Shown here in pieces: positions 49,339 to 58,611 of a stretch of DNA of 64,000 nucleotides (the first letter of the stretch is position 1; each line of letters starts with the position of its first letter). The stretch is from Betaproteobacteria bacterium (lineage in GTDB: Bacteria > Pseudomonadota > Gammaproteobacteria > Burkholderiales > Rhodocyclaceae). The stretch is from assembly GCA_020621405.1 (NCBI GenBank), contig JAHRYN010000002.1, forward strand, positions 485,676 through 549,675, given 5' to 3'. A program made the position numbers and the translations under genes. The notes below the pieces were generated by a model, which saw only the letters and a program-made list of their open reading frames with translations, did not search any database and had not been told where the DNA came from.

Positions 49339-50376
49339 ATGAACAAGCGAAGGCAGTTGCTTGCCGCTTCCTGCGGGCTGGCGGTCGCAGGCGTCCTTGC
49401 CGGATCGCTGGGCCGGGCTGCCGGCGCGCCTTCGGCCACGCCGGTATCCATATCGGTGCCGGGACCGGGCAATCTGCTGTTCCTGCCGATCACGCTTGCC
49501 AGCCGACTCCGGACGGACGAGGCGGAAGGCATCAGCCTGGACATCCGCTACACCGGCGGCGGCCCGCAGTCCTTCCGCGACATGCTGGACCACAATGCCG
49601 ACTTCGCCGCCGGCGGACTGGCGGCGCTGGCCCTGCAGCGGCTCAGCGGCAAGCCGGTGGTCTGCGTTGTCCCGACCACGCGCGTGCCGGCCTACACGCT
49701 GCTGGTGCGCAGCGGGCTGAGGGACCAGGTGCGCAGCATCTCCGACCTCGCGGGCAAGGTGGTGGGCGTCAAGGGCCACGTACCGGGCGGACGCTCGACC
49801 TCGCAGCTGTTCACCGAATACGTGCTGGCACGCGCCGGGGTCACGCCCGAGCGCGTCAACTACGTGCCGGTGGGGCAGGCCTATGACGGCCAGCACGCCG
49901 CGCTGGCGAGCGGGACGGTAGACGCCATCATGGGCGACGAGCCGTTCGCGACCCGGCTGGTCAGGCACAAGGTGGCGTTCGTGCTGGCCGATTTTCACGA
50001 CCCGGACACCACTCGCAGCCAGATGGGCGGGCTGTTCCTGAATGGTCATGTCGCCACCCGCTCGGATTTTGTGGTGAACCGGCCGGACATCGTCGGCAAA
50101 GTGGTCCAGACCATACGGAACACGCTGGTCTGGATAGACCAGCATTCGGCCGCCGACATGGTCGACGCCCTGGCGCTCGCCGATGCCGACGAACGTGCGG
50201 CCATGCTGGATGCGCTGAGCGCGCACAAGAACATCTATTCGCCGGACGGACGCATCTCGGCGGAGCAGGTCGCCACCGTGGACCGCTTCTTCCACGCCAC
50301 CGAAAAGACCGGGGCAGCAAAGGCGCTGGCTGTGAAGGACATCATCAATCCGCAGTGGGCCGGCAGCATGCCCTGA
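49339..50376 (+). CDS. Periplasmic substrate-binding protein (NMT1/SsuA-like), no permease nearby
   Basis: A 345-residue binding protein. The N-terminus has a twin-arginine-like signal (KRRQLLAAS, then a hydrophobic stretch to GRAAGA), and the body has the two-lobe pattern of NMT1/THI5-like proteins (GNLLFLPITLASRL, TGGGPQSFRDML, DLAGKVVGVKG and GTVDAIMGDEPF). ABC transporter genes normally accompany such proteins but none is present. A GGDEF-EAL membrane sensor starts 50 bases downstream, so this may be its ligand-sensing partner. An alternative start is the ATG at 49327. Confidence 0.85.
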   Translation: MNKRRQLLAASCGLAVAGVLAGSLGRAAGAPSATPVSISVPGPGNLLFLPITLASRLRTDEAEGISLDIRYTGGGPQSFRDMLDHNADFAAGGLAALALQRLSGKPVVCVVPTTRVPAYTLLVRSGLRDQVRSISDLAGKVVGVKGHVPGGRSTSQLFTEYVLARAGVTPERVNYVPVGQAYDGQHAALASGTVDAIMGDEPFATRLVRHKVAFVLADFHDPDTTRSQMGGLFLNGHVATRSDFVVNRPDIVGKVVQTIRNTLVWIDQHSAADMVDALALADADERAAMLDALSAHKNIYSPDGRISAEQVATVDRFFHATEKTGAAKALAVKDIINPQWAGSMP

Positions 50377-50426
50377 AGCAGCCCACCGCCTTCTCCTTGA
50401 CCGGCCAGATCTCCGCCAGCAACCGA

Positions 50427-53162
50427 ATGAACATGCAGGACTCCTCATCCACATCCGGACGTACGGCCGGCCAGAGCCTGCACCGGCAGCTGACCTGGCG
50501 CCTGTTCGCGGTCTTCCTCGTGGTATCGGTACTGGGCAATCTGCTCGCACTGGCCAGTTACCGCGGCATCGCGCAGCGCGCCCAGCACGATGCCGCCGAC
50601 AGCGCCGAAATCTACATCCGCAACAGTTTCCGGCAGATGAATGCCGGCTGGGAACTCGACGCGCAGGCGGTCAAGGCGCAGATCGACTTCATGCGCATCT
50701 TCGCCGACGACCCGGCGAACAGCTGGCTGCGCCTGAGAGCCTATTTCGCGACGCTCGAAGGCCGGGTCGGCCAGTTCTCCTCGGGTGTCGTGCTGCACGA
50801 CGACAGGTCGCCGACCTTCAGCTTCGGTCGCGACGGCGCGGCGCTCAGCCGCCATCTGGACGGTGAGCGGGCACCGCCCGTCTGGTTCTACGGCAAGGAA
50901 CACCGCACGGTCTACGCGCTGGTCAGCACACCGCTGTGGCTGGGCAGCGAAGGCACCGGCCGCATGACGCTGATGCGGCCGGTGGATGCCGGCGTGCTGC
51001 GCGCTCTGGCACCGCCGGATATCCACCTCTGCCTGGTACTCGACGGCCGCGTGGTGGCCAGTTCCGACGGCTCGGAAGACATCGGCAAGACGGTCGACGC
51101 CAGTTACCGCGGCGAGCTGGTGTTCGACGACCATGTCATGGAACAGCGCGTCTTCCCGGTCTTCGACGACGATGCCGGCGCACCGCGACTGGTGATCCGG
51201 CAGATCGTCAGGGAACCGCTGTCGACGCTGTTCGTCCTGTCCGCCTCGACCGCGCTGCTCACCTTCTTCGCCGCGGTGCTGTGGCTCGTCATCGGCCGCT
51301 GGGCCAGCCGGGTGACGGAAAGGGTGACCCGGCTGTCGCAGGCGAGCGGCCTGTTCGCACGCGAACACGCGATGGGCGACGCGCTGCTGCAGGCGCTGGA
51401 CAGCGCTGAATCCCGCCCGGACGAAATCGGCGAAGTGGCGCGGGCGTCGCGCACGCTGATGCAGAACGTGCTGCTGCACGACCAGGAGCATTTCGCCTAT
51501 CTGCAGACACTGGACATCCTCGACGAAGGCGTCGTGGAAATCGCGGCCGACGGACGCTACCTGCGCGCAAGCCCCGGCTGGACGCGCCTGATCGGGCGCT
51601 CGCGTCAGGCGGTCGACGACCGCATCTACGACAGCATCCACCCCGAGGACGAAAGCCACCTCCGCCAGCAGCTGAGCCAGCTGCTGGCCGGCGAGAAGAC
51701 CAGCCTGACCGGACGCATCCGGCTCAGGCGCGACGACAGCAAGGACCTGTGGATCGAATACCGCTTCGTGCCCGGCATCGCCGGCACTCCCGGCGGCGCC
51801 AGCCTGCGCGGTGTGCTGCGCGACATCACGCAGAGCTACCTGCTGGAAAAGCACATCACCCACATGGCGCTGCATGACGCGCTGACCGAACTGCCCAACC
51901 GCGTGCTGCTGGAAGACCGTGCCAACATCGCGCTGCGCATGGCCCAGCGCAACGGCCACAAGGTGGCCCTGGGCTTCATGGATCTGGATCACTTCAAGCA
52001 CGTCAACGACCAGCACGGGCACAAGGCCGGCGACGACATGCTGGTCACGCTGTCGCAGAACCTGCGCCAGCATCTGCGCTCGGGCGACACACTGGCGCGC
52101 TGGGGCGGCGACGAATTCGTGGTGCTGCTCACCGATCTCACCAGCATCGACGATGCGCGCGAGGTCATGACCAAGCTCAGCGCCGCGTGCGAGGCGCCCA
52201 TCGTCATCGACGGCAACGAATTCAACGCCACCTTCAGCATGGGCGTGGCGCTGTACCCGGACGACGCCGAAACCACCGAAACCCTGCTCGCCCAGGCGGA
52301 CCGCGCGATGTTCCACGCCAAGGAGCAGGGCCGCAACACGGTGCGCTTCTTCGCCGACATGACCAACCGCGAGCAGAACATCAAGGCGCTTTACATCCAG
52401 AACAGGCTTGCGACCGCCATCCGCGAACACCGCATCCAGACCTGGTTCCAGCCCATCGTCGACGCGAAGACCCGGAGGATCGTGGGCTGCGAGGCACTGG
52501 CCCGCTGGCACGACGAAACCTGCGGTCAGGTATCGCCGGCGACCTTCATCCCGATGGCCGAGAACCTCGGCCTGATCCGCGAGATCGGCCACCAGGTCTG
52601 GCTGCAGGCGGTCGAGAACCTGCACCGCTGGCGCGAGGCCGGCATCGACATCAAGGTATCGGTCAATGTGTCGCGACGTCAGCTGTTCACGCCAAGCTTC
52701 ACCGCCGATCTGCTGGACGACCTGCACCGGCTGAACGTGCCGGTGTCGTCGATCGACCTGGAAATCACCGAGAGCGTCGCCATGGAAGACGCCGAGCACA
52801 CCACCAAGCGCCTGCAGGAACTGACCGAAGCCGGCTTCAGCATCGCCATCGACGACTTCGGCACCGGCTATTCCTCGCTGTCGCAACTGCACGACATGCC
52901 CGCTACCCGGGCCAAGATCGACATTTCCTTCGTACGCCGCGTGCATACCGAACAGGGCATGCAGCTGATCCAGGCCATCATCAAGATCGCGACAGCCTTC
53001 GGCCTGAAAACCGTCGCCGAAGGCGTCGAAGACGCCGAAACCGCCGCAACGCTGGAACGCCTCGGCGTGGACATGCTGCAGGGCTACCACTTCGGCAAAC
53101 CGGCCAGCGCCGACCTCTTCCAGCGCACCCTGCAGGACAGCTTCGGCCAGCCGCCTCCGTAG
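50427..53162 (+). CDS. Membrane GGDEF-EAL c-di-GMP signalling protein with PAS domain
   Basis: A 911-residue protein: a membrane helix near residues 20-45 (RLFAVFLVVSVLGNLLALA), a periplasmic sensor to about 265, a second helix (FVLSASTALLTFFAAVLWLV), a PAS domain (about 355-475), GGDEF (motif 560-564, intact) and EAL (motif 689-691, with DDFGTG at 809-814 and the downstream Lys and AEGVE). An RxxD inhibitory site lies at 551-554, five residues before GGDEF. Both synthesis and breakdown of c-di-GMP therefore look possible. The ATG at 50427 is the first plausible start; 50433 is an alternative. Its TAG stop lies inside a REP element. Confidence 0.95.
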   Translation: MNMQDSSSTSGRTAGQSLHRQLTWRLFAVFLVVSVLGNLLALASYRGIAQRAQHDAADSAEIYIRNSFRQMNAGWELDAQAVKAQIDFMRIFADDPANSWLRLRAYFATLEGRVGQFSSGVVLHDDRSPTFSFGRDGAALSRHLDGERAPPVWFYGKEHRTVYALVSTPLWLGSEGTGRMTLMRPVDAGVLRALAPPDIHLCLVLDGRVVASSDGSEDIGKTVDASYRGELVFDDHVMEQRVFPVFDDDAGAPRLVIRQIVREPLSTLFVLSASTALLTFFAAVLWLVIGRWASRVTERVTRLSQASGLFAREHAMGDALLQALDSAESRPDEIGEVARASRTLMQNVLLHDQEHFAYLQTLDILDEGVVEIAADGRYLRASPGWTRLIGRSRQAVDDRIYDSIHPEDESHLRQQLSQLLAGEKTSLTGRIRLRRDDSKDLWIEYRFVPGIAGTPGGASLRGVLRDITQSYLLEKHITHMALHDALTELPNRVLLEDRANIALRMAQRNGHKVALGFMDLDHFKHVNDQHGHKAGDDMLVTLSQNLRQHLRSGDTLARWGGDEFVVLLTDLTSIDDAREVMTKLSAACEAPIVIDGNEFNATFSMGVALYPDDAETTETLLAQADRAMFHAKEQGRNTVRFFADMTNREQNIKALYIQNRLATAIREHRIQTWFQPIVDAKTRRIVGCEALARWHDETCGQVSPATFIPMAENLGLIREIGHQVWLQAVENLHRWREAGIDIKVSVNVSRRQLFTPSFTADLLDDLHRLNVPVSSIDLEITESVAMEDAEHTTKRLQELTEAGFSIAIDDFGTGYSSLSQLHDMPATRAKIDISFVRRVHTEQGMQLIQAIIKIATAFGLKTVAEGVEDAETAATLERLGVDMLQGYHFGKPASADLFQRTLQDSFGQPPP

Positions 53163-53356
53163 GAGCGAGCCACGCTCGCGATCCCCCCACCCGGAATCCG
53201 CACCACCGCCGATCAACACCCATCGCGACCATGGGTCGCTCCCACAAAACCGCAGCGCCTACCTCCTGTAGGAGCGCGCCATGCTCGCGATCCGGTCGTC
53301 AAACAAGGGCAGGCGCGAAATCAACGTCGGGAATCGCGAGCATAGCTCGCTCCTAC
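53159..53356. repeat. REP/BIME-type palindromic repeats (four arms)
   Basis: Arms at 53159-53182, 53222-53246, 53267-53291 and 53333-53356 alternate in orientation and match the arms at 41775-41976. The first arm begins inside the stop codon of the GGDEF-EAL gene. The rest of the gap to 53409 holds nothing else that I recognise. Confidence 0.85.
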
Positions 53357-53409
53357 GAACACCCATGCCACGGGAACAAGCCTGCATCGCGATGTAGCTG
53401 GGCCCGGAT

Positions 53410-54249
53410 TCAGCGCACCCGCGTTTCCTTGTCATCCGGCGCAGATTGCAGCCAGCCAGCAATGACCCGGCTGAAGCGCTCCGGCTGCTCCGTCATCACC
53501 CAGTGACCGGTATCAAACGCCGCGACATCGCTGCCCGCCCTCCCTGGCAGGCTGTCTGCCCAGGCCTGTGCGTGAAACATCAGGGGCTTGCGCCGGCCGT
53601 AGATGAACAGCACCGGGCAGGACGGCTCGAAGGGCCGGGCATGGTGGCGCCAGGCCTGCCGGCCGCCGAACCAGAACATGTAATACGGGTAGTTCATTCG
53701 AGACGAGATCTGCGCCCGCGGTGACGGGCAGCGCAGCGCCCGCGCCATGGCGCGCGTCATCCGGTCGCCGGTGCGTCCGCCGATCCGCCAGGCCAGCGCG
53801 AGCCAGCACTGATAGGCCAGCACCATCGCCATCTCGCGCAGCGTCCAGGCAGACCGCAGCGATGCGGTGTCGCCGATGTCGACGCCGATGACCCGCGACA
53901 CGCGGTGCGGATGGCGCATGCAGAACTGGTAGCCGATCACGCAGCCCCAGTCATGCAGCAGCAGAATCGCCTTCCCGTCCGGACAGCACTGCACAACGAT
54001 CCGCTCGAGCAAGCCGGTCAGCTCGTCGAGCGTGTACGACCGCCTTGCATCGCCCGCCGCAAATCCCGGCAAGCTGAAGCGGACGCAGCGGTAACGCGTC
54101 TGCAGACACTGCACCTGGGCATCCCACAGGCGGAGGGTGTCCGGCCAGCCATGCACCATGACGATGGTTTCGGCGCCCTCGCCGTCGATGTGAACCTCCA
54201 CATCGTCGACCTTGACGACGCGGGAACCGGGCGTCGTCGCCGACGCCAC
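53410..54249 (-). CDS. Alpha/beta hydrolase, epoxide hydrolase/haloalkane dehalogenase-like
   Basis: A 279-residue alpha/beta hydrolase. HGWPD near residue 34 forms the oxyanion region, the nucleophile is the Asp in LLHDWGCVIGY (instead of the Ser of esterases), and the His is in DTGHWVMTEQPE. An Asp nucleophile points to epoxide hydrolase or dehalogenase chemistry; the substrate is unknown. The GTG start at 54249 overlaps the OsmC stop by one base, so the two are cotranscribed. Confidence 0.87.
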   Translation of the reverse strand: MASATTPGSRVVKVDDVEVHIDGEGAETIVMVHGWPDTLRLWDAQVQCLQTRYRCVRFSLPGFAAGDARRSYTLDELTGLLERIVVQCCPDGKAILLLHDWGCVIGYQFCMRHPHRVSRVIGVDIGDTASLRSAWTLREMAMVLAYQCWLALAWRIGGRTGDRMTRAMARALRCPSPRAQISSRMNYPYYMFWFGGRQAWRHHARPFEPSCPVLFIYGRRKPLMFHAQAWADSLPGRAGSDVAAFDTGHWVMTEQPERFSRVIAGWLQSAPDDKETRVR

Positions 54250-54761
54250 TAAGCCGCGCCGCGGCCGCGCGTCACCGCCAGTGCCGGCGGATGCGCCAGC
54301 GTCTGGTACACGACGCAGTAGCGCTCGGTCAGGCGCAGCAAGGTGTCGAGCTGTTCCTCGGAGGCATCGGTATCGAGCGTGAACTGCAGCCGGATGTTCC
54401 GGAAACCGACCGGCGCCTCCTTCGACACGCCCAGCGTGCCACGGAAATCGAGATCGCCCTCCGCCTGCAGCGAGGCACTGCGCAGCTCGATGCCAAGCGA
54501 CGTGGCAACCGCAGTCAGCGTGACGCCGGCACAGGCCACCAGCGCATCCAGCAGCATGTTGCCCGAGCAGGCCGCCTGTCCGCTGCCGCCGGTGGCCGGA
54601 TGCAGGCCGGCGACCACCAGCGCGCGGCCGGTGTCGACGCTGCAGGTGACCCCTTCGCCGGCCCGGCCGTGCGCGCGCAGCGTGACGACGGCGGATTCGG
54701 GGGATTCCCGATAGCGTTCCTTCAGTGGCGCTTGCGCGGCGCGCAGCTCATCTGCGTTCAT
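54249..54761 (-). CDS. OsmC/Ohr-family peroxiredoxin-like protein
   Basis: A 170-residue OsmC-fold protein with the two conserved cysteines (LVACAGVTL and ERYCVVY) that reduce organic peroxides in the family. It is somewhat longer than typical Ohr at the N-terminus. It is the first gene of a pair with the downstream epoxide-hydrolase-like gene, a pairing that suggests handling of oxidised organic compounds. Confidence 0.88.
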   Translation of the reverse strand: MNADELRAAQAPLKERYRESPESAVVTLRAHGRAGEGVTCSVDTGRALVVAGLHPATGGSGQAACSGNMLLDALVACAGVTLTAVATSLGIELRSASLQAEGDLDFRGTLGVSKEAPVGFRNIRLQFTLDTDASEEQLDTLLRLTERYCVVYQTLAHPPALAVTRGRGAA

Positions 54762-54824
54762 GGCTTCCGGGGCTCCAGTGATTGACTGGCAATTGATCGG
54801 TCATGCGGGGGTGGCCCGGCCGGT

Positions 54825-55649
54825 TCACGGCGCGGCGCCGGCCCGGTCTGCCACTGCCCTGGTCCAGCGCAGAATCTCGTCCAGCGATGCCGAGGGCGCA
54901 CCCAGGTGATTCGAATCCGGTTCGTACAGTTCGTTCAGCGGATGCCTGGGCAGCGCGTCGAACATCGACTGTCTGACCTTGGCCAGCGCCGGATAGTCAC
55001 CCTTGGGCGCGACGAAAAGCACCGGCACCGCCGGATTCATGTTCCGCATCGCGTTTGTCTGGTTCATCGCACCGTCGGGCTCGAACCAGCCGAGGTAGTT
55101 GGCTGGCGTGGCGACGACCGGATACGTTCCCTTGGCGCCCTCATAGTCGAGAAGGCGCGTCTTTTCGTCGCCCTTGCCGTCGGCAACGAGCTTGCGCGCC
55201 TGCTCCACCGATTCGCCCAGCTTCTCGCGGAAGATCTGATTGCCGACGTTTCCGCCGGGCGCCATCGCGATCACGCCGTCGACCGGGTGCCGCCCGCCGA
55301 AGTAGAGCGCAAACAATCCGCCCTGGCTGTGGCCGGCCACGAACAGTTTCCGGGCGCCCCGGGCGCGCAGCCGGTCGAGTGCGGACTCGACTTCCTGTTC
55401 CGCTACCGCGACGCTGACGTCGTAATCGCGCCGCGCGGACCACGGCATTTCGAGGTTCGCCACGAGATAGCCCTTCGACTCGAGCGACGACGCCAGATCG
55501 GCCACGTGCTTCGCAGGCGAGCCGCCCTTGCCGTGCATGATGACAATGCCGGTGGCAGGCGGTCCGGACTGGGCAGCGGCCGGCAGGCTGGTCGTTGCAA
55601 AAACCACGGCGAGCGCAAGCAAGGCGCGTCGGCACAACGTCTGGATCAT
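54825..55649 (-). CDS. Secreted alpha/beta hydrolase
   Basis: A 274-residue exported hydrolase. The ATG at 55649 follows AGGAAGAAG and opens a signal peptide (ALLALAVVFATTSLPAAAQ). The nucleophile elbow is GHSQGG, and the early HGKGGSP forms the oxyanion loop; a His near the C-terminus (DSNHLGAPS) completes the triad. Esterase or lipase-like activity in the periplasm is likely. The longer frame upstream to 55748 would run into the start of the next gene's region and lacks a signal peptide. Confidence 0.85.
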   Translation of the reverse strand: MIQTLCRRALLALAVVFATTSLPAAAQSGPPATGIVIMHGKGGSPAKHVADLASSLESKGYLVANLEMPWSARRDYDVSVAVAEQEVESALDRLRARGARKLFVAGHSQGGLFALYFGGRHPVDGVIAMAPGGNVGNQIFREKLGESVEQARKLVADGKGDEKTRLLDYEGAKGTYPVVATPANYLGWFEPDGAMNQTNAMRNMNPAVPVLFVAPKGDYPALAKVRQSMFDALPRHPLNELYEPDSNHLGAPSASLDEILRWTRAVADRAGAAP

Positions 55650-55710
55650 GTTTCTTCTTCCTGAGGCATCGATGCGGGGCGTGCAGGATACCGCCCGCAG
55701 GCAGCCGCGA

Positions 55711-56163
55711 TCACTGGCACCAGACGCGCTGCACCGCGATGCCCACATTCTTCATGTACTCGGCGGTACAGGTCTTCACGTCCGGCGGAAGCTGTCTGGA
55801 CAGCATGACCGTGGTCGCCCGGTAGTGGCAGGCAAACCATATCTCGCGGGAATCCTCGAACTTCCACGACGTGCTCCACTTGCCGTGCTTGGCCTTCACT
55901 TCCAGATCCGGCCTGAGCACCGCGCGGTCCTCCGGCACGCCGGTCGAGAAGGTCACGAAATCGAGGTTGTGCTCGCTGTATTCCACATCGCCCGGACTGC
56001 CGGCCACCTGCGGCTTTTCGGTCGATTGCCGCCAGTCGTCCGCCGGACCGTACAGAACCTGCTGCGTCCTGATGCGCCGCGGGCACTTGAACTCGATATC
56101 CGGACCGACCGCCCAGGCGCACTGCGCTGCCAGAAGGACTGCGGCGACGATGGTCTGCTTCAT
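55711..56163 (-). CDS. STY0301-like secreted protein
   Basis: A 150-residue exported protein with signal peptide (MKQTIVAAVLLAAQCAWA) and cysteines at the pattern FKCP, WFACHY, KTCTAEY and VWCQ, which could form two disulfides. The layout fits the STY0301 family, of unknown function. The ATG at 56163 follows AGGAG at five bases. Confidence 0.75.
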   Translation of the reverse strand: MKQTIVAAVLLAAQCAWAVGPDIEFKCPRRIRTQQVLYGPADDWRQSTEKPQVAGSPGDVEYSEHNLDFVTFSTGVPEDRAVLRPDLEVKAKHGKWSTSWKFEDSREIWFACHYRATTVMLSRQLPPDVKTCTAEYMKNVGIAVQRVWCQ

Positions 56164-56184
56164 GGACACTCCTGATGTGGGTGA

Positions 56185-56583
56185 TCAGACCTCGGGCACG
56201 AAAGCCTCGACCCGGTCCTGTTCCGCGGGATGGTTGCGCGCCACCACCGCACGCGCCGGTTCCGTCGCACTCATATTGATCGCTTCGTGGGGCATGCCGG
56301 GCGGCACGAACAGGAAGTCTCCGGCCTGACTGACGACCTCATGCTCCAGCGCATACCCCCAGCGGGTACAGACCCTTCCCTCGAGTACGTAGATGCCGGT
56401 TTCGTAGCCCACATGGACATGCGGCTCGGCGCGCCCGCCGGGCGGAATGACTACCAGATGCATCGACAGCCCGGTGCTGCCGGCGGTCTCCGCCGAGATG
56501 CCGATGAAGTACGGCAGGCGCTGCCGCGTCATGATTTCACGCTCGGGCCGGATGCCCAGCACGGCCGGCGTGCGCTCAGTCAT
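56185..56583 (-). CDS. Cupin-domain protein
   Basis: A 132-residue single-domain cupin. Motif 1 is PHVHVGYETGIYVLEG (metal-binding histidines and Glu) and motif 2 is GDFLFVPPGMPHEAIN. Such proteins bind a metal and act as small oxygenases, isomerases or sensors; the substrate is unknown. It stands alone between the STY0301-like and GNAT genes. Confidence 0.87.
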   Translation of the reverse strand: MTERTPAVLGIRPEREIMTRQRLPYFIGISAETAGSTGLSMHLVVIPPGGRAEPHVHVGYETGIYVLEGRVCTRWGYALEHEVVSQAGDFLFVPPGMPHEAINMSATEPARAVVARNHPAEQDRVEAFVPEV

Positions 56584-56636
56584 GGCGACCGGCCGCGTCG
56601 AACGGCAGGACCGGGACGCCGGCAGGCGACATCCGG

Positions 56637-57194
56637 TCAGATCGCCGGCTTTTCGAGATGCAGGACATGAATATCCTCACGTTTTGGCGTACCGACGCCG
56701 GACTCCGCCGGGTATGCCGTCCGCTCACCCGTTCTTGCGTAGCCCCTGCGCTCATAAAAAGCGAGCAGCTCGGGGCGCGACGAAAGGACCGACATGAGCA
56801 AACACCTGGCCGACCACACATCCACTGCGAACCGCTCGGCCTGTTCCAGCATGCGCTTGCCCAGCCCGAGATTCTGCCACTTCGGTTCGGTCGCCAGCAT
56901 GCCGATGCTGCACGCGTCCGCTGCGCACTCGACATGTACACAGGCCGCGATGGCGCCGTCGATCAGCAACAGCAGCACCGATGACCCCGGCCGCAGCAAT
57001 CCGGCCACCTGCGCCGCCGACGTGCGCTCGCCCGCCACCAGGTCGGCTTCGTGCGTCCAGCCCCGCTCCTGGCCTGCCGGCCGGTAGGCCTTGTTGACCA
57101 GACAGGCGATCGCGTCGACATCGGCCACGGTCGCCACGCGGAATTCGGGCGCCAGCTGTGGCGACGCCCCTCCGATGACCGGCGCCGTACTCAC
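56637..57194 (-). CDS. GNAT-family N-acetyltransferase
   Basis: A 185-residue acetyltransferase with the acetyl-CoA site LATEPKWQNLGLGKRML (a Q/RxxGxG/A-type loop) and the C-terminal FYERRGYARTGER. It would move an acetyl group from acetyl-CoA to an amine. The start overlaps the DUF1810 stop as ATGA (57191-57194), so both are made from one message. Confidence 0.9.
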   Translation of the reverse strand: MSTAPVIGGASPQLAPEFRVATVADVDAIACLVNKAYRPAGQERGWTHEADLVAGERTSAAQVAGLLRPGSSVLLLLIDGAIAACVHVECAADACSIGMLATEPKWQNLGLGKRMLEQAERFAVDVWSARCLLMSVLSSRPELLAFYERRGYARTGERTAYPAESGVGTPKREDIHVLHLEKPAI

Positions 57195-57640
57195 CGTGCC
57201 GCCTGTCCGGCCAGAATGGCCACGGTCGCCGGATCAGGCGCACCGGCGAAATACCGGTCCAGCGCATCGTGGAACGGCGAACCGGCCTCGCCGACGCTCG
57301 CAAAGAGCGTGAGGCATGAATGCAGCTTCCTCGCGTCGATGTCTCCCAGAATGGCAGCCGCCGTCAGACCGTCATGCGCGTTCAGCGCGGCGACGCACTC
57401 GCGCAGCCGCGCGCCGAGCACCGGGTGATCAAGATAGGCCTTCGCCTCCGGCTGGCCGGAGATGGCATAACGGACCGACATCGGACTCGTGCCCAGGCCA
57501 TGTATCTGAGGCAGAACGTACCAGCTCCAGTGGGTGCGTTTGCGCCCGGCGCGCAGCTCGGCAATCGCGTCGGCGTAGTTCGCCGCCTGCGCCTCGACGA
57601 AGCGCTGGAGATCGTACGGGTCCCGGGGTGGGGTCATCAT
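57191..57640 (-). CDS. DUF1810-family protein
   Basis: A 149-residue protein with the family pattern DLQRFVEAQ, KRTHWSWYVLPQIHGLGTS and LTLFASVGE. DUF1810 proteins are small, helical and of unproven function; some members occur fused or next to NAD/ADP-ribose-linked enzymes. Two ATGs lie in tandem (57640 and 57637), neither with a strong ribosome-binding site. The gene is coupled to the following GNAT gene. Confidence 0.85.
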   Translation of the reverse strand: MMTPPRDPYDLQRFVEAQAANYADAIAELRAGRKRTHWSWYVLPQIHGLGTSPMSVRYAISGQPEAKAYLDHPVLGARLRECVAALNAHDGLTAAAILGDIDARKLHSCLTLFASVGEAGSPFHDALDRYFAGAPDPATVAILAGQAAR

Positions 57641-57662
57641 CGGTCGGGGCGGTTCAGCAAGG

Positions 57663-58565
57663 CTATCTCGGAAGCGGGATCGTGGCTCCCACGCCGGCAT
57701 GATCGAACTTCGGACCGAAGACTCGGTTGAATTCGGAGAATGCGAACTCGCCGGTGCAATGCCCCGCGGCGGCGCGCTCAAGCTTCCACTTGTCGCGAAA
57801 GCGCGTGACCATGCTGCTCACGTCGGCGTCCGGGATATCGACGAGATGAAAGCCACCGAATACGGTGTAGATCCGCGGGTCGATCTTCGACGCCATCTCC
57901 AGGATTTGCTCGATGCCCGGGTGCGAGCACCCCACCAGCACCACGAGACCTTGCGAAGTCCTGATTGCCATGGATACCTCGTTCATCTCGCGCGTGCCCG
58001 GGCTGTCGGACTGCGTCGGAAACAGCCAGAAACCGGGTGCTACTTCGGTGGGTGTGCGGATTTGCGTGAATCTCGCGCCCGGCCACGGCGATCCGGGGGC
58101 AAGCCGCTCCGGATATTTCCCGTCGTAGTAGTGCATGTCCTCAGGCGCCGACTCGACGCGGCGCTTGATATGGCTGGTGAGGGCGGGCGGCGTCGGCGTG
58201 TCGAAGTTGGCGGGTTCGGCCGGGGTGTAGATCCTGACGGTCGGGTTGACCTTCAGCACCTGGTGCAGGCCGCTCGTATGGTCGCCGTGGCGATGCGTGA
58301 GCACGACGAAGTCGAGTTGCGAAAGATCGACGCCGAGCGTTTTCGCATTGAATGTGAAATCGTCGAGGCTGCCGCCGGTGTCGAAAAGAATCCGCTTGCC
58401 GCCGTATTCGACGAAAGACGAGTAGCCCCAGCCGCGCTTGAGCGTGGAAGGCTTGCCGAAGGCGTCGTAGAGGATCGTCACGCGCGCGGGTGGCTCCTGG
58501 GCGGTTGCGCATCCCATGAATGCGAGAGTGAGCAGTACGACCAATGACGCCGCCATTGACTTCAT
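57663..58565 (-). CDS. Metallo-beta-lactamase-fold hydrolase, lipoprotein
   Basis: A 300-residue MBL-fold protein. The ATG at 58565 follows GGGAGG and gives a lipoprotein signal peptide (lipobox FMGC). The metal motif is THRHGDH, followed by GCSHPGIEQ and a C-terminal GHCTGE histidine. The pattern matches the COG1237 type (dihydropterin phosphate synthase-like MBL proteins), though export to the envelope argues for another substrate here. Confidence 0.86.
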   Translation of the reverse strand: MKSMAASLVVLLTLAFMGCATAQEPPARVTILYDAFGKPSTLKRGWGYSSFVEYGGKRILFDTGGSLDDFTFNAKTLGVDLSQLDFVVLTHRHGDHTSGLHQVLKVNPTVRIYTPAEPANFDTPTPPALTSHIKRRVESAPEDMHYYDGKYPERLAPGSPWPGARFTQIRTPTEVAPGFWLFPTQSDSPGTREMNEVSMAIRTSQGLVVLVGCSHPGIEQILEMASKIDPRIYTVFGGFHLVDIPDADVSSMVTRFRDKWKLERAAAGHCTGEFAFSEFNRVFGPKFDHAGVGATIPLPR

Positions 58566-58611
58566 TCTCTTGCCTCCCTGTTGAAAACCGCCAGACGCCC
58601 CGCGACTGGCG

